64,000 bases of DNA from assembly GCF_016185115.1 (NCBI RefSeq), contig NZ_JACPOF010000004.1, forward strand, positions 53,970-117,969, given 5' to 3'. The position numbers and the translations under genes were made by a program. Of this stretch, positions 35,590 to 44,048 are shown piece by piece. The stretch is from Polaromonas sp. (GTDB lineage: Bacteria > Pseudomonadota > Gammaproteobacteria > Burkholderiales > Burkholderiaceae_C). Below the pieces are notes generated by a model, which saw only the letters and a list, made by a program, of their open reading frames with translations, was not told the DNA's origin and did no database searches. Position 1 is the stretch's first letter. The number at the start of each line of letters is the position of its first letter.

Positions 35590-37034
35590 TTGCCGGCCCC
35601 CGCCTGGGGCTTGCCCGCCTGCGCATCGACCCAGTGAAAATAGGCCATGTATTGCCGGATCTCGGCGTCCCCCAGGCCCTGGTTGGGCATGGGAATGTTG
35701 TTGTATTCCTTGAGCATGGCCTTGGCATCGGCATCGGTCTGCAGCATCTTGTCGGGTGACTTGAGCCATTGCGCCAGCCAGGCGTCGGTGCGCCGTCCGG
35801 TCACGCCAGCGAGGTCGGGCCCGAGCTTTTTGCCCTGGCCAATTGAATGGCAGGCCAGGCATTTGCTTTCAAACGCCAGCTTGCCTGCGGCCGTGCCCGC
35901 GTCTTTTGGCGTGGCTGTGGCCTCCATGTTGTGGTGTTCCAGTTCGCTTTCTTTTGGTTTATCTTCGGTAGATATCAGGCCGACAGCGCCCTGTGAAGCG
36001 TTGGCGAAGTGGTGATCCACCATGATGTAGGAGCCGGCTTCCGGGATGATCATTTCAACAATCGCGCTGTTGCTGGAGCCCAGCAGCACCGTCTGCATGC
36101 CGCGCATCTGGTTGTCGGGGTTGCCGTCCATCCAGACGCGGTCAAAAATCGTTCCAACCACGTGAAAGCTGGATGTCCTGCTTGGACCCACGTTGAGTAC
36201 AAACAGCCTGACGCGTTCGCCCGGTTTGGCGGGCAGCGGATTTTTCACCATGCCGTTATGAACGCCGTTAAACACGGTATGCGTTGGCTGCGCGGCCTTC
36301 AGGCGTTCGTTGTCAAGCACATAGAGCGGCGCACCGTCAGCCTTGCGGCCATCCGCATCGGGCCTGGCGTAAAACTCGCTTTGGACAACCAGGTATTCGC
36401 GGTCCACCTTGGTTGGGTAGCCTTCACGCGGTTCCACAATCACCGCGCCGTACATGCCCGAGGCGATGTGTTCAAGAATCATCGGCGTGCCGCAGTGGTA
36501 CATGAAGACCCCCGGGTAATTGAGCGTGAACTCAAACTCTATGGTCTGCCCCGGTGCCACCGAACGGTACTTGTCCTGGGGTGAGACCATGGCTGCGTGA
36601 AAGTCCATGGAATGCATCATTGGCGCGGCTGTCATGGCGATGCCGGGTGCAACTTCATCGCTGCGGTTGGTCATGCTGAAGCGGATCTTGTCGCCCACCC
36701 GTGCCCGAATCGCCGGACCAGGCACCTGGTCGCCAAATGTCCAGGCGCTGAACTTCACGCCGGGGGCGATTTCAATGATCTTGTGGGTTGTGTCGAGCCT
36801 GATCACTTTGACGGGTTCTGGGTCTAGCGGCTTGAGCGCCGCACTCATGTTCAGGGAGGCACCGCTGGCAAACGCGCCGGTGTGCCGTTCGTTGCTGAGC
36901 CGGGCCGGGGCTGGTTTCAGGTCCATGCTGGCCGGATCGTAGCGATCAACCACGGCTGTAGGTGCTGGATTGCAGGCACACAGGGCGAATGCAGCGCTGC
37001 ACCCCGCGAGAAAACGGCAGATTGCGGTGTACAT
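35586..37034 (-). CDS. nirK: Copper-containing nitrite reductase fused to a C-terminal cytochrome c
   Basis: 482 residues. Signal/lipobox region ends ...FALCAC (Cys21). The two-cupredoxin core has type-1 Cu ligands His141, Cys181, His189, Met194 and type-2 ligands His146, His180 and one of His341/342, with catalytic Asp144 in HSMDFH. HCGTPMILEH is of the class II (AniA-like) type. After about residue 380 a cytochrome c domain follows: heme motif C392-x2-C395-H396 and likely axial Met449 (IPMPNQGL). It reduces nitrite to NO in the periplasm, with its own electron donor attached, as in Ralstonia pickettii NirK. Confidence 0.9.
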   Translation of the reverse strand: MYTAICRFLAGCSAAFALCACNPAPTAVVDRYDPASMDLKPAPARLSNERHTGAFASGASLNMSAALKPLDPEPVKVIRLDTTHKIIEIAPGVKFSAWTFGDQVPGPAIRARVGDKIRFSMTNRSDEVAPGIAMTAAPMMHSMDFHAAMVSPQDKYRSVAPGQTIEFEFTLNYPGVFMYHCGTPMILEHIASGMYGAVIVEPREGYPTKVDREYLVVQSEFYARPDADGRKADGAPLYVLDNERLKAAQPTHTVFNGVHNGMVKNPLPAKPGERVRLFVLNVGPSRTSSFHVVGTIFDRVWMDGNPDNQMRGMQTVLLGSSNSAIVEMIIPEAGSYIMVDHHFANASQGAVGLISTEDKPKESELEHHNMEATATPKDAGTAAGKLAFESKCLACHSIGQGKKLGPDLAGVTGRRTDAWLAQWLKSPDKMLQTDADAKAMLKEYNNIPMPNQGLGDAEIRQYMAYFHWVDAQAGKPQAGAGK

Positions 37035-37095
37035 CGATGGCGCCTTTTGTAATGGTTGGTCGCTTGCATGATGTTCCCGGGCTGCGGAGTTTTAT

Positions 37096-37109
37096 ATGAT
37101 GCAGATCAA
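37096..37109 (-). promoter_or_regulatory. FNR/ANR-like box upstream of nirK
   Basis: On the minus strand TTGATCTGCATCAT matches TTGAT-N4-ATCAA at 9 of 10 defined positions. The centre lies about 68 bp upstream of the nirK ATG, so activation at -41.5 would start transcription near 37061. This fits induction of nitrite reductase under low oxygen by an FNR/Dnr-type regulator. Confidence 0.65.
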
Positions 37110-37154
37110 TGAAGTGCTCAATAGGGGCATGCCAAAAACCTTTGCTCATTCTGC

Positions 37155-37382
37155 ATGACCATGGATTCCGAACAACTGGAACTCTTGCTGACCCGCGAGA
37201 TGCCTTATGGAAAATACAAGGGCAGGGTGATTGCTGATCTGCCGGGCAACTACCTGAACTGGTTTGCCCGCGAAGGCTTTCCCAAGGGTGAAATCGGGCG
37301 CCTGCTGGCCCTGATGCAGGAGATTGACAGCAACGGACTCAAACCGTTGCTGGATCCGCTGAGAGGCAGAAACCCCCGTTGA
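37155..37382 (+). CDS. DUF3820-family protein
   Basis: 75 residues: LTREMPYGKYKGRVIADLPGNYLNWFAREGFPKGEIGRLLALMQEI. The MPxGKYKG...LPxxYLxWF pattern is the DUF3820 family (also called putative quorum-sensing-regulated virulence factor), small cytosolic proteins of unknown biochemistry. It is divergent from nirK and shares the upstream region containing the FNR-like box, though it may have its own promoter. Confidence 0.85.
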   Translation: MTMDSEQLELLLTREMPYGKYKGRVIADLPGNYLNWFAREGFPKGEIGRLLALMQEIDSNGLKPLLDPLRGRNPR

Positions 37383-37437
37383 AGTGCCGGCCATGTTTTG
37401 CCATTGGATTTGAAAAGGCACGATGTAACGGGTTTAG

Positions 37438-37515
37438 GCAAGCGGGGGCCGCGGGACTGGCTTCGCCAGACCGCAGGCGCCGTCCCCTGAGAGGGGAGAG
37501 GAGGCTACACGCAGT
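37438..37515. repeat. Degenerate single copy of the 103-bp repeat
   Basis: GCAAGCGGGGGCCGCGGGAC, TGGCTTCGCCAGACCGCAGG and CTACACGCAGTGAGC follow in the same order as units of the array at 39407-39847, with a changed central GC block. It lies between the ends of the DUF3820 gene and the convergent MxKDx gene. Confidence 0.7.
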
Positions 37516-37539
37516 GAGCCTCAACAGGGGTGAACCTGT

Positions 37540-37794
37540 TTATTTTTTCATCTCGTCTTTCTTGGCCATGCCGTCCTTGGCCATTGCATCCTTGCCCATC
37601 GCGTCTTTTTTCATGGCATCTTTTTTCATGCCGTCCTTGGCCATGCTGTCCTTCTTCATGCCGTCTTTGGCCATGGCTTCAGGCTTTGCCATCGCATCCT
37701 TGCCCATGGCATCTTTTTTCATGGCGTCCTGGGCCATGGCGCTGCCGGCGAAGAGCACGCATGCGGAGATCAGGGTTGCAGTGAGGTTTTTCAT
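37540..37794 (-). CDS. Pentapeptide MxKDx repeat protein
   Basis: 84 residues. Signal peptide MKNLTATLISACVLFAGSAMAQ, then almost entirely pentapeptides of the form M-x-K-D-x (AMKKDAMGKDAMAK...), ending KKDEMKK. This is the known penta-MxKDx family of small exported low-complexity proteins in Betaproteobacteria; function unknown. Methionine-rich repeats suggest metal binding or oxidant scavenging, an inference only. It is downstream of the YedY-like molybdoenzyme on the same strand. Confidence 0.9.
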   Translation of the reverse strand: MKNLTATLISACVLFAGSAMAQDAMKKDAMGKDAMAKPEAMAKDGMKKDSMAKDGMKKDAMKKDAMGKDAMAKDGMAKKDEMKK

Positions 37795-37876
37795 GTTGTC
37801 GTCCTTGGTAAAAATGATTGATCAATCGTTGAATGAATGGCACAGGGATGTGCCGCGTCTGGGGTAAGCCGATCGC

Positions 37877-38668
37877 TCAGCTGCCCCCGAACCAGTTGTA
37901 GCCCTGGTCTTCCCAGTAGCCGCCAGGGTAGGTGTTGGTCACAAAGATCGCCTGGATATGTTTCGGATTTTTGTAGCCCAGCTTGGTGGGCATGCGCAGC
38001 TTCATCGGGAAGCCGTATTTGGGCGGCAGCACCTGGCCGTCGTAGGTGAGTGCCAGCAGCGTCTGCGGGTGCAGGGCGGTTGGCATGTCTATGCTGGTGA
38101 AGTAGTCGTCTGCACACTTGAAACCGACGTACTTTGCGGTGGTGTCTGCGCCAATCAGTTTGAGAAAGCTGGCGAAGGGCACGCCGCCCCATTTGCCGAT
38201 GGCGCTCCAGCCTTCGACGCAGATGTGGCGCGTGACCTGGTCTGCCTGCGGCATGGCACGCAGCTCCGGCAGCGACCACTTGCGTTTGTCGGTGACCATG
38301 CCCGCCACTTCCAGGCGAAAGCCTTCCTCGGGAACCACACGCACTTCGTCTTCGCCGTAGTAGGCATTGAAGGGGAAGGGCCGGGTGATCATCGACTCGG
38401 GGTAGGTTGGGGCCAGCCGGTTGGGATCGAAAAGCAGTCCCTGCAAATCGTCGTTGATACGGGATATGCGGCCCAGGGCGGCATTGATGCTGGCGCTGTC
38501 GTCCAGCACGCAACCGGTCAGCATGGACAGGCCGCCCAGCGTGAGCGTTGAACGCAGAAAATTGCGGCGGGGGTTGCTCAGCTTGTTGGCGATGGCGATG
38601 CGGTCGACAGCTTCTTTCAAAACTGCATCTGAATCGATGCCGAGCTTGCGGGCTTGTTTGATGTTCAT
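37877..38668 (-). CDS. YedY/MsrP-like molybdopterin oxidoreductase
   Basis: 263 residues of the sulfite-oxidase fold. A twin-arginine motif NPRRNFLRSTLTLGG sits at about 32-46, preceded by an unusually long charged N-region; a TGC follows. The molybdenum-ligating Cys150 is in RHICVEGWSAIGKWGGVPF, followed by CADDYFTSIDM, PPKYGFPMKLRMPTKLGYKNPK and IFVTNTYPGGYWEDQGYNWF. Substrate may be protein methionine sulfoxide or another S/N-oxide. The cytochrome b gene is immediately upstream on the same strand, 17 bp away. Confidence 0.85.
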   Translation of the reverse strand: MNIKQARKLGIDSDAVLKEAVDRIAIANKLSNPRRNFLRSTLTLGGLSMLTGCVLDDSASINAALGRISRINDDLQGLLFDPNRLAPTYPESMITRPFPFNAYYGEDEVRVVPEEGFRLEVAGMVTDKRKWSLPELRAMPQADQVTRHICVEGWSAIGKWGGVPFASFLKLIGADTTAKYVGFKCADDYFTSIDMPTALHPQTLLALTYDGQVLPPKYGFPMKLRMPTKLGYKNPKHIQAIFVTNTYPGGYWEDQGYNWFGGS

Positions 38669-38685
38669 GAGATTTCTCCTGGCGC

Positions 38686-39279
38686 CTAGCGTCCGCGAAC
38701 CATGTAGACCAGCGTTTTCGGTACCAGTGCGACCATGACAACGTGGATGACGACGAAGGCTGCGAGGCCGGCCATTGAAAAGAAGTGGACGAAGCGTGCG
38801 CCTTCATAGCCACCCATGAACTCACGCAGGATGGGGAACTGAACCGACTTCCACAGCACCAGGCCGGACAGCACAAGCACGATGCTGTCTACCATCACAA
38901 AAAGGTAGGCCAGGCGCTGCACTGCGTTGTAGTGGGTGGGGTCGGCATGCGCCAGCTTTCCCTTGAGCGCCGCCAGCATGTCGGCCACCAGTGCGCGTGG
39001 CGAGAGCGGAAAGAATTTGTGAAACAGGCGCTTGCTGAAGATGTTGAAAGCCAAATAGAGCAAGCCGTTGAAAATCAGCACCCACATGGCGGCAAAGTGC
39101 CACATCAGGGCGCCGCCCAGCCAGCCGCCCAGGGTGATGTCTGCCGGTATGGCGAAACCGAGAAACGCCGTCGCGTTATAGATGCGCCAGCCGCTCATCA
39201 TCAGCAGCACGACCGCAATGGCATTGAGCCAGTGCATGGCGCGCAGCCAGCCGGGGTGTATCAAGGGTTTGGTGCTCAT
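38686..39279 (-). CDS. Cytochrome b561-type membrane subunit
   Basis: 197 residues with four transmembrane segments (around 15-35, 55-80, 120-142, 160-185). Candidate heme-ligating His residues include RAMHWLNA (His16), MWHFAAMW and RFVHFFSMAG. It resembles cytochromes of Ni/Fe-hydrogenase and thiosulfate-reductase type. It most likely passes quinol electrons to the periplasmic YedY-like enzyme encoded directly downstream, as MsrQ does for MsrP. Confidence 0.85.
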   Translation of the reverse strand: MSTKPLIHPGWLRAMHWLNAIAVVLLMMSGWRIYNATAFLGFAIPADITLGGWLGGALMWHFAAMWVLIFNGLLYLAFNIFSKRLFHKFFPLSPRALVADMLAALKGKLAHADPTHYNAVQRLAYLFVMVDSIVLVLSGLVLWKSVQFPILREFMGGYEGARFVHFFSMAGLAAFVVIHVVMVALVPKTLVYMVRGR

Positions 39280-39406
39280 GGTGAGGTCCTCGTTTTGCGG
39301 TCTTGCCGCTTTGTTGTATTTGCAGGATTGGTCGCGGCAATACGCCAGGTCTTACAACTGTTTTGATTTTTTTTGGGATCAAGGTGCCTGAAGCACGCGG
39401 GGCAAG

Positions 39407-39847
39407 CTATACGAAGTGAGCGACCGTGGGGGGTTCTTCTTCGCAAGCAGGGGCCGCGGAACTGGCTTTGCCAGGCCGCAGGCGCAGCGGCCCCCTCGGG
39501 GGGCAGGGAGCTACACGCAGTGAGCGAGCGTGGGGGCTCTTCTTTGCAAGCAGGGGCCGCGGAACTGGCTTTGCCAGGCCGCAGGCGCAGCGGCCCCCTC
39601 GGGGGGCAGGGAGCTACACGCGGTGAGCGGGCGTGGGGGCTCTTCGTCGCAAGCAGAAGCCGCGGAACTGGCTTTGCCAGGCCGCAGGCGCAGCGGCCCC
39701 CTCGGGGGGCAGGAAGCTACACGCGGTGAGCGGGCGTGGGGGCTCTTCTTTGCAAGCAGGGGCCGCGGAACTGGCTTTGCCAGGCCGCAGGCGCAGCGGC
39801 CCCCTCGGGGGGCAGGGAGCTACACGCAGTGAGCGACCGTGGGGGCC
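39407..39847. repeat. 103-bp tandem repeat array, four units
   Basis: GCAAGCAG starts units at 39443, 39546, 39649 and 39752, exactly 103 bp apart, with a partial leading unit (GAAGTGAGCGACCGTGGGGG) from about 39413. Each unit has CTGGC-TTT-GCCAG flanked by GCGG/CCGC, a CCCCCTCGGGGGG block and CTACACGC(A/G)GTGAGCG. Units differ at a few positions. The array fills the 570-bp gap from the cytochrome b start (39279) to the stop of the hydrolase gene (39850); 39280-39406 holds nothing else obvious. Reading frames through it are artefacts of the 103-bp period. Confidence 0.92.
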
Positions 39848-39849
39848 AT

Positions 39850-40740
39850 TTACATCCTGAGGTTCTTGTTAAAGAACTCCAGGGTCCGTCCCCAGGCCAG
39901 TTTGGCGGCGGCTGCATCAAAGCGCGGCGTGGTGTCATTGTTGAAGCCGTGCTGGGTGCCGGGGTACTGGTACGCGGTGTGCGGCACATTGGCGGCCTTG
40001 AGCGCTGCTTCATAGGCTGGCCACGAGGCGTTGATGCGTTCGTCAACAGCGGCGAAATGCATCAGCAGGGGTGCCTTGACCTTGGCGGCATCGGCGGGTG
40101 ATGGCTGGTTGCCGTAGAAGGGCACGCCTGCATTGAGCTCGGGCATGCGCACCGAGAGCATGTGCACCATGCCGCCGCCGTAGCAAAAGCCGACTGCGCC
40201 GATCTTGCCGTTTGACTCAGGTCGGTTCTTCAGGAAGTTGGCGCCCGCGACAAAATCCTCCAGCGCTTTTTTCTGGTCGAGTTTGGCGAACTGTTCGCGC
40301 GCCTTGTCTTCATCGCCTGGGTAACCGCCCAGTGGGGTGAGGGCGTCAGGCGCGAAGGCGACAAAGTTGTCGAGCGCCAGGCGGCGGGTGATGTCTTCAA
40401 TGTGGGGGTTGAGGCCGCGGTTTTCATGAATGACCAGCACCGTGGGGAGCTTGCCCGTCATGCCGGCAGGTTTTGCCAGATAACCTTTCATGGTGCCGTT
40501 GCCCGCGGTTGATGGGTATTCAATCATCGCGGCCTGGATGCGTTTGTCGTCCTTGGGCACGACCTGCGCACGGGCGAAGTCGGGGCTCAGGGCCGCGAGC
40601 AGGCCGGCCGCCGTCACGCCGCCGACCGCAAACTTCTGCGCCCGGTCAAGAAAACCGCGCCGGTCTATGGTGCCGTGCACATAGGCATCAAAAAGAATCA
40701 GCAGTTCCTGGTCGAAATCCTGGGCGGTCTTCAGTTGCAT
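39850..40740 (-). CDS. Exported dienelactone hydrolase family protein
   Basis: 296 residues. An N-terminal region with DRRGFLDRAQKFAVGGVTAAGLLAALSPDFARAQ looks like a Tat-type signal placed after about 26 residues. The alpha/beta-hydrolase part has VLVIHENRGLNPHIEDITRRLA, nucleophile Cys in VGFCYGGGMVHML, the Asp near FAAVDERINASWPAY, and catalytic His in GTQHGFNND. Carboxymethylenebutenolidases open lactone rings in aromatic catabolism, but exported members are poorly understood. The ATG at 40740 (MQLKTAQDF) follows AAGGAG. The stop is at the edge of the tandem repeat array. Confidence 0.85.
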   Translation of the reverse strand: MQLKTAQDFDQELLILFDAYVHGTIDRRGFLDRAQKFAVGGVTAAGLLAALSPDFARAQVVPKDDKRIQAAMIEYPSTAGNGTMKGYLAKPAGMTGKLPTVLVIHENRGLNPHIEDITRRLALDNFVAFAPDALTPLGGYPGDEDKAREQFAKLDQKKALEDFVAGANFLKNRPESNGKIGAVGFCYGGGMVHMLSVRMPELNAGVPFYGNQPSPADAAKVKAPLLMHFAAVDERINASWPAYEAALKAANVPHTAYQYPGTQHGFNNDTTPRFDAAAAKLAWGRTLEFFNKNLRM

Positions 40741-41116
40741 GGCTATCGCTCCTTGCGGTGGGTTGGGTGACAAGAATCCTGAGGCTGCGCCGGCGTCAAG
40801 GCTGCCTTGGAGATCGCAGCATAACGCTCGCGGTGAACCATGGACACCCGGCTTTCCCCTGCCTGTCGCTGCGTGGGGCCCCCTTTTCGTGCGCTATGGA
40901 AAGCGTAGCTGGTTGCGTTGGGACAACAACGACCGGCGGGGTTTTGCCTTCCGGGGCTGTTTTGATCCTATAGTTTGAAACCGGTGGTAACAGTAAGTTG
41001 TGCAGGCGTAACAGGTGTGGGAATGGCCACGCCGGCGCGAGTACCATCAAAACGCACGGAACACTGTGCAGGTGGCCCGGGCGGACTGCCTTGAAAACAC
41101 AACAACAGGAGTTACC
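40741..41116. other. 376-bp intergenic region
   Basis: It separates two divergently oriented genes. No reading frame with convincing codon use, hairpin terminator or RNA gene was seen. TATAGT at 40969 could be a -10 box, but no good -35 lies at the usual distance. AGGAG at 41107-41111 is the ribosome-binding site of the following gene. Confidence 0.4.
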
Positions 41117-41902
41117 GTGAACCTGACTGGCTTGCTCATGACCTTTCTCGGCTTGCTGCTGGGCGCCGTGATCGGCATAGGCGGATATGTCTGGTGGCTA
41201 CGCAGGCAGGCCAGCGAGTCGCTTCGCCTGCCGGACAAATGGCCCCTGGTTTCCCGGGTGCTGATCACCAATGAAGAATACGAAGTGCTGAAGTGGCTGC
41301 GCACGACTTTTCATGACCACATGGTGATGATCAAGCTGCCTGTGCTGCGTTTCACCAAACCGACAGACCTTGACAAAAACGGCGGCGGCAAACGCTGGCA
41401 GGATTTGCTGGGCGGCGTCTACTGCACCTTCACCATCTGCACTGCCAATGGCAACGTGGTCGGTTGTGTCGATGTGCCGGGCAAACGTGGCATCAGCAAG
41501 TCGGCCCGTCAGGTCAAGGAATCGTTGCTGGAAGACTGCCGCATCGCCTACACGCTGGTTCGCAGTACGGCATTGCCCAGTGGCAGCGCGATGCGTGCTG
41601 CCTTTCTGGGTGAGGTGGAGGTGGAAGAGCAGGTCGAGCACCAGCCGACCAGGGGCGGGGACAGCAGCTTCCACGCTGACCTGGACAGCTTCACCCGGCA
41701 AAAGCGCCTGGCTGCAAAAGATGCTGCGCTCAGGGAGCTCAACAAGGGCAACGACGTCAAACCCGAGCCCAAAACGCAACCGGCGGGTTTTAACCCCGAT
41801 GGCACCGGGTCTTTCACCACGAGGAAGCCTGACCGTTTCCCGCAGCAGTGGGATGACTCATTTATCGGCATGGATGAAAGCCGGCCTGCAAAGCTGAGCT
41901 AG
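41117..41902 (+). CDS. Membrane-anchored hypothetical protein (possibly DUF2726-like)
   Basis: 261 residues from GTG 41117, chosen because AGGAG lies 5 bp upstream. One N-terminal transmembrane helix (LLMTFLGLLLGAVIGIGGYVWWL) is followed by a cytosolic domain: LPDKWPLVSRVLITNEEYEVLKWLRTTF, YCTFTICTANGNVVGCVDVPGK, LLEDCRIAYTLVRS. The L-x-x-x-E-x-x-V-L-x-x-L-R opening and the VDVPG strand recall DUF2726, but catalytic residues are not obvious. The last 60 residues are polar and low in complexity. Function unknown. Confidence 0.6.
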   Translation: MNLTGLLMTFLGLLLGAVIGIGGYVWWLRRQASESLRLPDKWPLVSRVLITNEEYEVLKWLRTTFHDHMVMIKLPVLRFTKPTDLDKNGGGKRWQDLLGGVYCTFTICTANGNVVGCVDVPGKRGISKSARQVKESLLEDCRIAYTLVRSTALPSGSAMRAAFLGEVEVEEQVEHQPTRGGDSSFHADLDSFTRQKRLAAKDAALRELNKGNDVKPEPKTQPAGFNPDGTGSFTTRKPDRFPQQWDDSFIGMDESRPAKLS

Positions 41903-42105
41903 TTTTCCGCTCTGGCACTGCGCGCCGGGGAGGGAGCTAAATACGGCGGCTGCGTAATGGCTTTCGCCATTTTTTCGCGGGCATGGTGTAAATTCTTTGC
42001 TGTCATTTCGCATTGCGTGCCACGCGTATTGCGCTTTACCCATCACGTTTTTGTAGTTGCAGCCCCGGCTGTGCTGCATGCCATCTTTTCTAAAGGATTC
42101 ACCGC

Positions 42106-43800
42106 ATGCCCCACAGCGTTTCGCTGATCAGTACTATCGCCGCCGGTCTTGGCCTGGCCCTCATCTTTGGTTTTATTGCTGCGCGGCTACGCCTGCCGGC
42201 CCTCGTCGGCTATTTGCTTGCTGGCGTTGTCATCGGCCCTTTCACACCGGGTTTTGTGGCTGATGCCGAAATTGCCAGCCAGCTGGCCGAAATCGGTGTG
42301 ATGTTGCTGATGTTTGGTGTGGGTCTGCATTTTTCGCTGGACGATTTGCTGGCGGTGCGCAAGATCGCCGTGCCGGGCGCCGTGGTCCAGATGACCGTGG
42401 CGACTGCATTGGGCATGGGGCTGGCGCACTGGTGGGGCTGGAACCTGGGCGGTGCCCTGGTGTTTGGCCTGTCGCTGTCATGCGCCAGTACCGTGGTGTT
42501 GCTGCGCGCGCTGGAGAGTCGCAACATTCTGGACTCCGCCAACGGCCGCATCGCTGTCGGCTGGCTGGTGGTTGAAGACCTGGCCATGGTGCTGGTGCTT
42601 GTGATGCTGCCGCCGCTGGGCGGCTGGCTGTCTGGCAAGGCGGGCTCTGATGTGAATGCCCTCTGGAAGACGCTGGGCGTCACCCTGCTGCAGGTGGGCG
42701 GTTTTGTGGCGCTGATGCTGGTGGTGGGCAGGCGCTTCTTCCCGTGGGTGTTGTGGCAGGTGCAGCGCACCGGCTCGCGCGAGCTGTTCACGCTGTGCGT
42801 GGTGGCTGCGGCAGTCAGCATTGCCTACGGCTCGACCATGCTGTTCGGCGTGTCGTTTGCGCTCGGTGCCTTTTTTGCAGGCATGGTGATGCGTGAGTCG
42901 GAGTTCAGCCACCGTGCGGCGGAAGAGTCGCTGCCGCTGCGTGACGCTTTTGCGGTCCTGTTTTTTGTATCGGTCGGCATGCTGTTCGACCCGTGGGTGA
43001 TCATCGAGCGGCCGCTGCAGGTGCTGGCAGTGGTTGGCATCATCGTGGTGGGCAAGTCGCTGGCGGCGGGCATGCTTGTCATGGCTTTCCGCTATCCGCT
43101 CAACACCGCACTGACGGTGTCGGCCAGCCTGGCGCAGATTGGCGAGTTCTCTTTCATCCTGGTCGGGCTGGGCGCATTCTTGGGTTTGCTGCCGCCCGAG
43201 GGGCAAAGCCTGGTGCTGGCGGGCGCGCTGATTTCGATTGCCACCAACGAGCTGGTTTTCAAGGCCGTGTCGCCGCTGCAGAAATGGCTACTGGCCAAAT
43301 CACCGCTGGCCCGCAAGCTGGAGGCACGCGACGACCCGACAGCCGAGCTGCCTGCGACGACCGAAGCCAAATACCTGGCGAAGCACGTCGTGCTGGTGGG
43401 CTACGGCAGGGTGGGGCGGCGCATAGCGGAGGCCCTGACGGCCAGGCAGATTCCCTTTGTGGTGGCCGAGCAAAACCGCGAGATGGTCGAGCGCCTGCGC
43501 GCCCAGGGCATCCCCGCAGTTTCGGGTGACGCCGCAGAGCCTGATGTGCTGATACAGGCCCACATCGCGCATGCCCGCATGCTGGTGATCGCCACGCCAG
43601 ACACGCTGGATGTGCGCCAGATGATCGCGTCGGCACGGGCGTTGAACCCGACCATAGAGACCGTGGTGCGTACGCACAGCGAGGCTGAGGCGAAGCTGCT
43701 GGCCACCGAGAATGCCGGGCACATATTTCTGGGTGAACACGAACTCGCGTTGTCGATGACGCGGCATGTGCTTGAGCGGGTGGGGCCTGAGCCTGCTTGA
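42106..43800 (+). CDS. Monovalent cation:proton antiporter-2 family (KefB/YbaL-like)
   Basis: 564 residues. About 12-13 transmembrane segments start with LIFGFIAARLRLPALVGYLLAGVVIGPFTPG, typical of the Na+/H+ exchanger domain of CPA2 proteins, and include GVSFALGAFFAGMVMRESEFSHRAAEESLPLRDAFAVLFFVSVGML. From about residue 420 a TrkA-N/RCK domain follows with the Rossmann motif HVVLVGYGRVGRRIAEAL. It should export K+ in exchange for protons, gated by nucleotide or glutathione conjugates. YbaL is the closest E. coli type by length. It is followed by a 30-bp palindrome. Confidence 0.9.
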   Translation: MPHSVSLISTIAAGLGLALIFGFIAARLRLPALVGYLLAGVVIGPFTPGFVADAEIASQLAEIGVMLLMFGVGLHFSLDDLLAVRKIAVPGAVVQMTVATALGMGLAHWWGWNLGGALVFGLSLSCASTVVLLRALESRNILDSANGRIAVGWLVVEDLAMVLVLVMLPPLGGWLSGKAGSDVNALWKTLGVTLLQVGGFVALMLVVGRRFFPWVLWQVQRTGSRELFTLCVVAAAVSIAYGSTMLFGVSFALGAFFAGMVMRESEFSHRAAEESLPLRDAFAVLFFVSVGMLFDPWVIIERPLQVLAVVGIIVVGKSLAAGMLVMAFRYPLNTALTVSASLAQIGEFSFILVGLGAFLGLLPPEGQSLVLAGALISIATNELVFKAVSPLQKWLLAKSPLARKLEARDDPTAELPATTEAKYLAKHVVLVGYGRVGRRIAEALTARQIPFVVAEQNREMVERLRAQGIPAVSGDAAEPDVLIQAHIAHARMLVIATPDTLDVRQMIASARALNPTIETVVRTHSEAEAKLLATENAGHIFLGEHELALSMTRHVLERVGPEPA

Positions 43801-43824
43801 CGCCTGCCAGCAGTTTTTTTCGAA

Positions 43825-43854
43825 AAACAGCTGTTATAGCTATAACAGCTGTTT
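43825..43854. repeat. Perfect 30-bp palindrome
   Basis: AAACAGCTGTTATAG followed directly by its complement, with no loop. It lies 25 bp after the antiporter stop. The absence of a loop and T-tract makes a terminator unlikely; a dimeric protein-binding site or cruciform is more plausible. Confidence 0.7.
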
Positions 43855-43885
43855 CCGAGCCCCTGCAACCACGGGTTGAAGGCCA

Positions 43886-43988
43886 AAAACCACCGAAAAA
43901 GCGCGAAAAATGGCCATTTCTAAGTGCCAAATCGGGCTGCAGGCCAATAAATACGCACGTGAGCAGCTACGTAATTGATAGCAATTTT
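43886..43988 (+). repeat. Dispersed intergenic repeat, copy C
   Basis: GGCCAAAAACCACC, ATGGCCATTTCTAAGTGCCA, AATAAATACGCACGTGAGCA and GCTACGTAATTGATAGC occur in the same order as the right-hand half of copies A and B. The left-hand TTAACGTATA hairpin module is absent. It lies between the convergent ends of the antiporter and nnr genes. Confidence 0.75.
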
Positions 43989-44048
43989 GCTCTTTCGTTT
44001 ACAGGCCCTGGTGATTGCAGGCTGCCCGGATGCTGGACAGCGCGGCCG

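Noticed and set aside
39407..39847. CRISPR array
   Set aside because: Units are contiguous 103-bp repeats without variable spacers, and no cas genes are present.
39373..39860. Open frames with repeated peptides such as GPRNWLCQAAG within the tandem array
   Set aside because: They arise because a stop-poor GC-rich 103-bp unit is read in shifting frames; no start signals or gene-like composition.
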